Translations under genes and position numbers: made by a program
Part shown: piece after piece, positions 1 to 6,564 of the stretch
Layout: each line of letters opens with the position of its first letter
Numbering within the stretch: position 1 is the stretch's first letter
The notes under the pieces: model-generated
Seen by the model: only the letters and a program-made list of their open reading frames with translations
Databases searched by the model: none
Told to the model about the DNA's origin: nothing
NCBI GenBank assembly: GCA_016763955.1
Contig: JAESSU010000514.1
Span: 1 to 11,489, forward strand
DNA from: Phycisphaeraceae bacterium
GTDB taxonomy: Bacteria; Planctomycetota; Phycisphaerae; Phycisphaerales; Phycisphaeraceae
DNA length: 11,489 nt
Reading direction: 5' to 3'

Positions 1-40
1 CATAATTCCTTGGCCGTAGGTTCGAATCCTACAGGGCCTA
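1..40 (+). tRNA. tRNA with CAU anticodon, 3' part (tRNA-Ile2 or elongator tRNA-Met)
   Basis: This is the 3' half of a tRNA cut by the window edge. Base 1 fits tRNA position 34, so bases 1-3 (CAT) would be the anticodon. Bases 6-10 are the 3' side of the anticodon stem and 11-15 a five-base variable loop. Bases 16-20 and 28-32 form a perfect T stem (GTAGG/CCTAC) around a canonical TTCGAAT loop. Bases 33-39 (AGGGCCT) are the 3' acceptor strand and A40 the discriminator. No CCA is encoded. The acceptor strand implies C4-G69 and C5-G68 pairs, which are known TilS (lysidine synthetase) determinants, so I lean to tRNA-Ile2. Elongator tRNA-Met remains possible until the 5' half is seen. Confidence 0.9.
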
Positions 41-42
41 TA

Positions 43-85
43 ATAAAACCCCGTCAAGTGAATGACTTGACGGGGTTTTATTTTA
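43..85 (+). terminator. Strong intrinsic terminator after the tRNA
   Basis: A perfect 17-bp inverted repeat (43-59 with 65-81) encloses a 5-base loop. The base of the stem is A/T-rich and the core is CCCCGTCAAG/CTTGACGGGG. A T-rich tail follows (76-84). It lies 3 bases after the tRNA and insulates it from guaB. The A/T flanks are symmetric, so it could work in both directions. Confidence 0.93.
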
Positions 86-193
86 TCGACTTGCAGGCGG
101 TCAAGTGAGAGTTTTTGCGATGTTTATGTGACGAAGCTTGGTGTTTTTGGAGCTGTCAGTTAACAAAATTACAACACAAGACTGGGCCCCTAG

Positions 194-1711
<1,518 letters not shown>

Positions 1712-1766
1712 ACGAGTCATCTCATTGTAGATTGTTTGTTTAAAAAAATTAGATGTTGGGGGCGCT

Positions 1767-2387
1767 ATGAAATGTAAATCTTGCGGGTATCACCTGTGGA
1801 ATATCAGTAGCAGAACCTGCCCAGAATGTGGTGAGGGGTTCTTACCTGAGGACTATGATTTTGTGCCCAACGCGGTGACGTTTTGTTGCCCGCACTGTGA
1901 TCAAAATTATTTCGGCACGGATGAACACGGGCATCTGGCCCCGAAGACATTTGAATGTATCCAATGCCAAAGCCCGATTCATATGAATGAAATGGTTTTA
2001 CGCCCGGGTCCCGGATATGAGACAGATGCAGCGACGATATGGGAACATCCTTGGGAGGATCGGGGCAATCGTCCAAGCACCTTCAGAGCATGGTACCGCA
2101 CGGCATGGACGGCAATGATCCGTCCCAAAGAATTAGTGCAACAAGGATTCGTAAAAAACACAAAAGCAGGACACTGGCGATTTTTAGTCTGTAATAGTTT
2201 GTTGACTTATTTGTTGGGATTTGGGTCACTCCTTTTTTTATCGCTCATAGCGTTTGCGTTTGTCGCAAGGGGCGGCGGGGCGGCGGCAGGAGGCATGCTG
2301 GCATCAATTGGCGGCATTGCGCTTTTTGGCGTTTTGATTAATTCTTTACGGTTTTGGTTTTTGGAGCAGTTGCGCATGGGGGTTTAA
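1767..2387 (+). CDS. Zinc-ribbon/Yip1-like membrane protein, 5' part (gene split by frameshift)
   Basis: The function is unknown. The 206-residue product opens with a zinc ribbon (CxxC at residues 3-6 and 18-21) and a second cysteine set (C41/C44 and C64/C67), as often seen at the N-terminus of planctomycete membrane proteins. A hydrophobic helix follows (about 144-168), then a Gly/Ala-rich hydrophobic stretch (about 170-190). The frame ends abruptly with LEQLRMGV. The reading continues convincingly in the -1 frame as the next entry, and together they look like a zinc ribbon plus a Yip1-type multi-helix domain of about 300 residues. A G-rich stretch shortly before the ATG could act as a weak SD. 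Whether this half is made as a truncated protein, the gene is dead, or the base is a sequencing slip cannot be told from one sequence. Confidence 0.75.
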   Translation: MKCKSCGYHLWNISSRTCPECGEGFLPEDYDFVPNAVTFCCPHCDQNYFGTDEHGHLAPKTFECIQCQSPIHMNEMVLRPGPGYETDAATIWEHPWEDRGNRPSTFRAWYRTAWTAMIRPKELVQQGFVKNTKAGHWRFLVCNSLLTYLLGFGSLLFLSLIAFAFVARGGGAAAGGMLASIGGIALFGVLINSLRFWFLEQLRMGV

Positions 2388-2668
2388 GGCTTTGGGGGCA
2401 ACCTCAAGGAACCCTTTCAGACACGTATCGTTGTTATTGTTACAGCAATGGCGTGACAGCGATGATGGCTGTGCCGGTTTGTGGCTTTTATTTGTTGTCA
2501 TGGATTGGGGTGGTCTGGTGGATGGTGAGTGTGATTGTCATGCTCATGCAGGTTCACAAAGTGTCGGGGTTTAAGACGACCATGGCTGTTCTTCTTTTTC
2601 CGATGATTATGTTAGTACTCGCCGTTGCAAGTTGGTTTGCGTTTATGTTTCAACTCAAACAGGTTTAA
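2354..2668 (+). pseudogene. Yip1-like membrane domain, 3' part of the frameshifted gene
   Basis: This frame overlaps the end of the upstream half by 34 bases, is open from 2342, and has no ATG or SD at its head; the first usable codon would be TTG at 2354. The roughly 104 residues are typical of the second half of a Yip1-type domain: an AHGGLRLWG motif, then GTLSDTYRCYCYS, then a helix around GVVWWMVSVIVMLMQ, then KVSGFKTTMAV and a final hydrophobic helix. Adding one T to the T4 run (2352-2355) or the T5 run (2358-2362) joins it smoothly to the zinc-ribbon half, giving about 300 residues. I therefore read it as the tail of one gene rather than a separate gene. Independent translation by coupling is possible but less likely. 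Confidence 0.7.
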
Positions 2669-2715
2669 TGCACGTTTCTTTTAGCAATCAGATTCTTCTA
2701 CAGAAAGACATCATC

Positions 2716-3357
2716 ATGGAACTCAACGAACCGCCTGTCTCAGATGACTCGCAGTTTGCCGATTCAGGCACTAACTCAACACAGCAGTCTCCGCCGACAC
2801 AGCAGGCATTTGATCTTGAGCCTGCGAAATCCACATGGCCGACGGTGATTGGCATCTTGAGTATGGTTCTTGGGGGATTCGGTGCGATGGGCGGACTTTG
2901 GCAGACGGTCGGTCCTTTTATGATGGGTGCGTTAGGGCAGCTCGTGCCTCAGGACGATGCAAAAGCACAGCAAGCTTTAGCGGCGATGGAGCAGTGGCAA
3001 ATCCCATTGGCCGTCATTGGCCTAGCGAGTCTGGTTCTTGCCGTTTTTTTGCTTGTGGCGGGGTCGAAATTGCTAGGGCGTAAATTTCAGTGTGTGACTT
3101 TGTATAAACGATGGGCGATTGCCAAAATGATTGTTGCACTGCCTGCTGTGGGGATTGCCACGATGTCTCAAATGCAGCAAATGCAGAACATGGTGGATCA
3201 AGGGCAGGCTCCTGCTGCTTTTTCGGGGATGATGAATGTGGTTCTGGTGTTCATGGTTGTGTTGGGGCTTGCATTTGCATGGGCATTTCCGATTTTCATC
3301 CTATTCTGGTTTAACCGTCAGAAAATCCATGATGAAGTGGGAACATGGCAGGGATAA
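2716..3357 (+). CDS. Four-helix membrane protein of unknown function
   Basis: I do not recognise a named family. I start at the ATG at 2716, giving 213 residues, because a longer reading from 2632 would overlap the upstream frame and add 28 residues with no domain character. Residues 1-38 are polar, rich in Ser, Gln and Pro, and probably cytoplasmic. Four hydrophobic helices follow at about 41-62, 95-120, 133-151 and 174-199, with a Met/Gln-rich loop at 150-160 between the last two. The C-terminus is short and polar. It lies 47 bases after the split zinc-ribbon gene on the same strand, so the two may be co-transcribed. The upstream AGAAAGA is only a weak SD. A membrane location is clear; the role is not. 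Confidence 0.8.
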   Translation: MELNEPPVSDDSQFADSGTNSTQQSPPTQQAFDLEPAKSTWPTVIGILSMVLGGFGAMGGLWQTVGPFMMGALGQLVPQDDAKAQQALAAMEQWQIPLAVIGLASLVLAVFLLVAGSKLLGRKFQCVTLYKRWAIAKMIVALPAVGIATMSQMQQMQNMVDQGQAPAAFSGMMNVVLVFMVVLGLAFAWAFPIFILFWFNRQKIHDEVGTWQG

Positions 3358-3400
3358 AGCAGGCGTTCTTAATGCGGATAAAATGAGGCCCAAGGGGTAT

Positions 3401-3435
3401 AAAAAAACAGCCTGACAGGTCGTGCCAGGCTGTTT
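3401..3435 (-). terminator. Hairpin terminator, better formed on the minus strand
   Basis: Bases 3405-3414 (AAACAGCCTG) pair with 3426-3435 (CAGGCTGTTT) around an 11-base loop. Read on the plus strand the stem is followed by only three T's and then GGGAG. On the minus strand the stem runs into seven T's (complement of 3401-3407). It may end the membrane-protein transcript on the plus strand as a bidirectional element, but the T tract favours a minus-strand transcript coming from the right. Confidence 0.7.
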
Positions 3436-3915
3436 GGGAGATTTTCGAGAAACGGTGTAGATGTGGGTTTCTCTTTGTGTGCGTCTTTTCTTTTCCTAGC
3501 CGGGCGATGCGTTTTCTTTTCCCTAAAATACATACCGGGCGACTTTTTTTGTCTAAACAGAGATGTCTCAAGTTCTCTGCTATTCTCTCTTTGCATGACC
3601 TTGCGGCAACAACATAGAAGTACCTTCGTTTGAAGCTGATGCAACCTATCAGTCAAGAAAAATGATCATGCAAACCGATCCGCATGTAGGTGTTACAGGT
3701 TCTGTGGTTTGTGTCGAATGTTGCCCCAATCCAACACCTACCCCCGGAAGTTCTTTTGAGAATCATGTGAATTGTCCAACGTCATTTGAGATGAGCGTTC
3801 GATGTATAGGTCATGGTGGGGGATATAGAAGACGGGGGAAATTTTCGGGCAAGGCAGCAAGATACGACCCCGCTAACAAGGCAATCTTTAGTAGATACGT
3901 TCGCCTTAAACTTCC

Positions 3916-3940
3916 GGGGGGCTTCCGGGGTGGGGGTGGG
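3916..3940 (+). other. Predicted G-quadruplex motif upstream of the rplK promoter
   Basis: Four G runs of 6, 4, 5 and 3 are separated by loops of 5, 1 and 1 bases. The first two runs sit within a direct repeat of CTTCCGGGG (3911-3919 and 3922-3930). The motif ends 4 bases before the -35 box of the rplK promoter, so it lies where an upstream element would normally be. Confidence 0.55.
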
Positions 3941-3943
3941 CTA

Positions 3944-3972
3944 TTGGCAAACAGTGACAACCTTGTTATACT
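3944..3972 (+). promoter_or_regulatory. rplKAJL promoter
   Basis: TTGGCA (3944-3949) and TATACT (3967-3972) have a 17-base spacer, each matching the sigma-70 consensus in 5 of 6 bases. The predicted start is near 3979, about 100 bases ahead of rplK. This is the best promoter in the window, as expected for a ribosomal protein operon. Confidence 0.85.
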
Positions 3973-3978
3973 GCTCGA

Positions 3979-4080
3979 CTCGCTGCCTGCCACCGGTTTA
4001 TGCCGGGTCAGTTGCAGGTTGTGTTGTCACTTTATTGAAAACCGGCTACGGGATATCCCAATTGCCGAAGGAGACCAGAG
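3979..4080 (+). promoter_or_regulatory. Structured 5' leader of the ribosomal protein operon
   Basis: The leader can fold as CCTGC (3986-3990) with GCAGG (4014-4018), enclosing CCGG (3993-3996) with CCGG (4003-4006). A perfect palindrome GGGATATCCC lies at 4050-4059, just before the SD AAGGAG (4068-4073), 7 bases from the rplK ATG. In many bacteria L1 represses its own operon by binding such a leader. That this leader is an L1 site is inference; I do not see a clear match to the known L1-binding core. Confidence 0.4.
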
Positions 4081-4527
4081 ATGGCCAAAGAAATTAGCAC
4101 ACAGTTTAAAATTCAAGCCAAAGGTGGCCAAGCAACGCCAGCACCACCCATCGGCCCAGCCCTGGGTGCACACGGTGTGAATCCCGGTCAGTTCGTGACG
4201 CAGTTCAACGAACGAACCCGTGAACTCAACGGCAAAGTTGTCGGTTGCGTTATCACTGTGTACAAGGATCGCTCCTTTTCATTCGAAATCAAATCCCCAC
4301 CTGCTGCGGTTTTGCTTAAAGATGCAGCGGGCGTTCCTAAGGGTTCAGGCGTTCCTAATAAGGACAAGGTTGGCAAGTTAACCGTTGCTCAACTCCGCGA
4401 AATTGCGGCTGAAAAAGGTAAAGAGCTTACCGGTTTATCCGAAGACGCAATGGTCAAGACACTCGCTGGCACCGCTCGCTCGATGGGTATTGACATTGTG
4501 GATCTCGAAGAAGCTGGCCTTCTATAA
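4081..4527 (+). CDS. rplK: 50S ribosomal protein L11
   Basis: L11 binds 23S rRNA at the GTPase-associated centre together with L10-L12 and takes part in factor binding and the stringent response. The 148 residues span both domains. The N-terminal domain has the Pro-rich switch APPIGPALGAHGVNPGQF, followed by ITVYKDRSFSFEIKSPPAAVLL. The C-terminal rRNA-binding domain has GVPNKDKVGKLT and ends with GTARSMGIDIVD. Length is close to the usual 141-145, with a few extra C-terminal residues. The ATG is preceded by AAGGAG at 7 bases. It is the first gene of the rplKAJL operon, but no secE or nusG lies upstream as it does in many bacteria. Confidence 0.98.
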   Translation: MAKEISTQFKIQAKGGQATPAPPIGPALGAHGVNPGQFVTQFNERTRELNGKVVGCVITVYKDRSFSFEIKSPPAAVLLKDAAGVPKGSGVPNKDKVGKLTVAQLREIAAEKGKELTGLSEDAMVKTLAGTARSMGIDIVDLEEAGLL

Positions 4528-4615
4528 ACTAATGTAATAGGGCCAACCACGAGCCAGAATCGTGGCAGATGACTCAGTAGGACAATCATGTTTTACTGCA
4601 TCGAAAGGAAAACAC

Positions 4616-5299
4616 ATGTCTAAGAAATTCGGCAAACGCTATCGCGCCGACTTCGAGACAGTTAAGCAGGCCACACCCCTGCCACTGGCCGAAGCTATTG
4701 CGACAGTTATCAACTTCAAAAAGGCAAAATTCGATCAGTCCATCGACATCTGTCTGCACTTGGGTGTCGATCCTAAGCAGGCTGAGCAGATGATTCGTGG
4801 CTCGATTTCATTGCCTCACGGTATCGGTAAAAGCAAACGTGTCATTGCATTCTGCAACTCTGATAAAGTTGACGAAGCAAAGGCAGCGGGCGCAATTGAA
4901 GCCGGTGGCGACGAACTGGTCAAAAAAGTCGCAGACGGATGGATGGACTTTGATGTCGCCATCGCCAGTCCGGACATGATGCGTGTCGTGAGTCGTCTGG
5001 GTAAAGCGTTAGGTCCTCGTGGTCTGATGCCCTCACCTAAGAGCGGTACCGTGACACCTAAGGTTGCTGATGCCGTTAAGGAATATGCAGCTGGTAAAGT
5101 TGAATTCCGTAACGACGAGGGTGGCAACGTTCACGCGGTCATCGGCAAGCAGAGTTTCGATGCTCAGAAGTTGATCGATAATGCTGAAGCATTTCTCGAA
5201 ATGATCAATCATATGAAGCCTGCTTCGACCAAAGGTAACTATATTAACTCAATCACACTTGCGGGCACTATGACCCCTGGCGTGCCTGTCCAACTGTAA
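4616..5299 (+). CDS. rplA: 50S ribosomal protein L1
   Basis: L1 forms the mobile L1 stalk that guides deacylated tRNA out of the E site, and often represses its own operon. I start at the ATG at 4616, which gives MSKKFGKRYR, 227 residues, and has an AAAGGAA SD just upstream; an in-frame extension to 4562 adds 18 residues that do not resemble L1. Recognisable blocks are the N-terminal AEAIATVINF, the conserved SLPHGIGK in domain II, and the L1 signature LGPRGLMPSPKSGTV. The gap to rplK is 88 bases and contains a small hairpin (CCACGA at 4547-4552 with TCGTGG at 4560-4565). Length and motifs are normal for the family. Confidence 0.97.
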   Translation: MSKKFGKRYRADFETVKQATPLPLAEAIATVINFKKAKFDQSIDICLHLGVDPKQAEQMIRGSISLPHGIGKSKRVIAFCNSDKVDEAKAAGAIEAGGDELVKKVADGWMDFDVAIASPDMMRVVSRLGKALGPRGLMPSPKSGTVTPKVADAVKEYAAGKVEFRNDEGGNVHAVIGKQSFDAQKLIDNAEAFLEMINHMKPASTKGNYINSITLAGTMTPGVPVQL

Positions 5300-5332
5300 T
5301 CCAACCGGTAAAAAATAAGAGAGGTAACTGCG

Positions 5333-5875
5333 ATGAGCAAGCCAATCAAAAATCTGATGATTAACGCCTACCGGGATTCCTTTGGTGATCTCGACGGTGC
5401 TGTCACGATTGATATTCGTGGCATTGAATCGAACAAAAACAATCAACTTCGTAAGAATCTAGCTGAGCAGGGCATTCGCATTAGCGTGATCCGAAACAGC
5501 CTGATGGTTAACGCCATGAAAGATTCAGCACTTGGGCAGATCAGCGAGATTCTCGACGGTCCTACTGCCATGTGCTACGGCGGCAATAGTGTCGTCGAAG
5601 TCGCTCGTGCTCTAATCAAAGAAGCCAAAAATGTTGGCAAACTTGAATTCAGAGGCGCGATAATGGAAGGCGTCGTCTTTGGCCCTAACGAAATTGAAAA
5701 ACTAAGCAAGTATCCCACACGCGAAGAAGCTCAGTCTCAAATTATCCAGGTCGTCCTCAGTGCAGGCTCAAATGTGGCTGGTGCTTTGGTCGGTGCAGGC
5801 AATACCATTGCTGGCATTCTCGCGACCATGGAAGAAAAGCTCGAAAGCGGCGAAGCAATCGCCAAAGTAGGCTAA
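5333..5875 (+). CDS. rplJ: 50S ribosomal protein L10
   Basis: L10 anchors L12 dimers to the ribosome through its C-terminal helix and binds 23S rRNA with its N-terminal domain. The 180-residue product begins MSKPIKNLMINAYRDSF and has the typical core with VIRNSLMVNAM, followed by GPTAMCYGG and FRGAIMEG. The C-terminal part (ILATMEEKLESGEA) is the predicted amphipathic L12-binding helix. The SD GAGAGG lies 8 bases from the ATG, and the gap to rplA is only 33 bases, so the two are co-transcribed. A 127-base gap with structured RNA separates it from rplL, longer than the other gaps in the operon. Confidence 0.96.
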   Translation: MSKPIKNLMINAYRDSFGDLDGAVTIDIRGIESNKNNQLRKNLAEQGIRISVIRNSLMVNAMKDSALGQISEILDGPTAMCYGGNSVVEVARALIKEAKNVGKLEFRGAIMEGVVFGPNEIEKLSKYPTREEAQSQIIQVVLSAGSNVAGALVGAGNTIAGILATMEEKLESGEAIAKVG

Positions 5876-5896
5876 TCCGTTTTAGGCAATGTAACT

Positions 5897-5902
5897 TATA
5901 AT
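5897..5902 (+). promoter_or_regulatory. Consensus -10 box between rplJ and rplL (possible internal promoter)
   Basis: A perfect TATAAT lies 22 bases after the rplJ stop. The sequence at the right distance upstream (about 5873-5880) is a poor -35, and there is no extended TGn, so this is only a candidate. If used, the RNA would start near 5909, just before the stem-loops at 5927-5971, and would carry rplL alone. Confidence 0.35.
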
Positions 5903-5926
5903 AGACTTTTACAACACGCAAGAGGC

Positions 5927-5971
5927 TAGGCCCGGTAGACCGGGTTAAATAGACTGAAGGTCAGTCACCTA
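5927..5971 (+). promoter_or_regulatory. Possible three-way-junction RNA ahead of rplL
   Basis: TAGG (5927-5930) can pair with CCTA (5968-5971). Directly inside are two hairpins: CCCGG/CCGGG (5931-5935 and 5940-5944, loop TAGA) and GACTGA/TCAGTC (5952-5957 and 5961-5966, loop AGG). Neither hairpin has a T tract, so they do not look like terminators. The position between rplJ and rplL suggests mRNA processing or control of L12 yield; that role is inference. Confidence 0.5.
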
Positions 5972-6002
5972 CCAAAAGCGATTAAAGATTTGGAGAATCG
6001 AT

Positions 6003-6422
6003 ATGTCCGAAGAAGCAACAACAGAAGCAACAACAGAAGCAACCGAGTTCGCAGCAGCAATTGTCGAACTCGGCGACAAGATCGCAGCCTTGACCCTCAA
6101 GGAAGCCGTCGATCTTAAAAACTACCTCAAAGAAGCTTACGGTCTAGAACCTGCAGCGGGTGGCGCAGTCGTGATGGCTGGTCCTGCTGCTGAAGAAGAA
6201 GTCGAAGAAAAAACAAGCTTTGACGTGATCCTCACAGCTGTGGGTGGTCAGAAGATCAAGGTCATCAAAGCCGTCCGCGAAGCAACCGGTCTGGGGCTTA
6301 AAGAAGCCAAAGAACTCGTTGACAACGCTCCTAAGGCTGTCAAGGAAGGTCTTTCCAAAGACGAATCCGACAAGCTTGCTGAAATGCTTAAAGAAGTTGG
6401 CGCTGAAGTCGAAATCAAGTAA
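6003..6422 (+). CDS. rplL: 50S ribosomal protein L7/L12
   Basis: L12 forms the multi-copy stalk that recruits translational GTPases. At 139 residues it is somewhat longer than the usual 120-130, because of a Thr/Glu/Ala repeat ([14 protein letters not shown]) near the N-terminus before the dimerisation domain (about 15-50). An Ala/Gly hinge follows ([16 protein letters not shown]), then the globular C-terminal domain beginning [19 protein letters not shown], with the factor-binding helix [12 protein letters not shown]. The SD GGAG is 7 bases from the ATG. It closes the rplKAJL operon, followed by a strong terminator rather than by rpoBC as in many bacteria. The DNA behind the N-terminal repeat is a 12-base tandem repeat. 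Confidence 0.97.
   Translation: MSEEATTEATTEATEFAAAIVELGDKIAALTLKEAVDLKNYLKEAYGLEPAAGGAVVMAGPAAEEEVEEKTSFDVILTAVGGQKIKVIKAVREATGLGLKEAKELVDNAPKAVKEGLSKDESDKLAEMLKEVGAEVEIK
6012..6043 (+). repeat. 12-base tandem repeat inside rplL
   Basis: GAAGCAACAACA occurs at 6012-6023 and 6024-6035, with a partial third copy at 6036-6043. Each unit is four codons (Glu-Ala-Thr-Thr), so gain or loss of units would keep the frame and change only the length of the N-terminal tail. Confidence 0.85.
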
Positions 6423-6462
6423 TAGACTGCTTGATTCAAGACTCAGTCTTGCGATAAAAAAT

Positions 6463-6497
6463 AAAACCGCTCGTGATTTTCACGGGCGGTTTTTTTT
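6463..6497 (+). terminator. Intrinsic terminator of the rplKAJL operon
   Basis: A 14-bp stem (6463-6476 with 6480-6493, one G-T wobble) with a 3-base loop and core CCGCTCGTGA/TCACGGGCGG is followed by an unbroken T run to 6497. It lies about 40 bases after the rplL stop and separates the operon from pyrC. Confidence 0.93.
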
Positions 6498-6551
6498 ATG
6501 CGCATGGCGACTTGGCGGTTAAAATCAAAACGCAAAGCAAGCAAAATATGC

Positions 6552-6557
6552 TATCCT
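6552..6557 (+). promoter_or_regulatory. Candidate pyrC -10 box
   Basis: TATCCT ends 7 bases before the pyrC ATG, so transcription would begin at or next to the start codon. The -35 region (about 6529-6534) is poor. An overlapping TATGCT at 6547-6552 is an alternative. The 67-base gap after the terminator leaves little other room for a promoter. Confidence 0.35.
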
Positions 6558-6564
6558 ATCGCCC

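Larger units (their letters stand above)
3358..4080. other. Long noncoding region between the membrane-protein gene and rplK
   Basis: No convincing gene lies in these 723 bases. Open frames here (for example 3662-4180 plus, 3369-3656 minus) give low-complexity or Cys/Pro/Arg-rich sequences and one runs into rplK. What can be seen is a terminator at 3401-3435, a pyrimidine-rich stretch around 3467-3520 with CCGGGCGA at about 3500 repeated near 3535, a 6-bp hairpin (3558-3563/3574-3579), a 9-bp long-range stem (3686-3694/3733-3741), a G-quadruplex motif (3916-3940), the rplK promoter (3944-3972), and a roughly 100-base leader. I could not match the 3440-3900 part to a known RNA family. Confidence 0.6.

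Noticed and set aside
2349..2365. Programmed -1 frameshift in the Yip1-like gene
   Set aside because: No X XXY YYZ heptamer in the zero frame; only TTT TTG preceded by G, which would re-pair poorly in the P site. Not excluded, but a deletion or sequencing error is simpler.
2632..2715. Longer N-terminus for the four-helix membrane protein
   Set aside because: It would overlap the preceding frame by 37 bases and begin at a non-ATG codon; the ATG at 2716 gives a more natural N-terminus.
3369..3656. Minus-strand open frames in the noncoding block (also 3311-3571)
   Set aside because: Low-complexity Lys/Arg/Pro-rich products running through a hairpin terminator, with no SD or family resemblance.
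3686..3741. A tRNA or known riboswitch at the long-range stem
   Set aside because: No T arm or anticodon arm pattern, and no recognisable riboswitch core; only a stem with a large loop can be supported.
3662..4180. 172-residue open frame upstream of and into rplK
   Set aside because: It overlaps the first 100 bases of a certain gene, crosses the promoter and leader, and its translation is rich in Cys, Arg and Gly without domain character.
4562..4615. Longer N-terminus for L1
   Set aside because: The extra 18 residues do not resemble L1 and start at a GTG within a hairpin; the ATG at 4616 has an SD and gives the standard L1 N-terminus.
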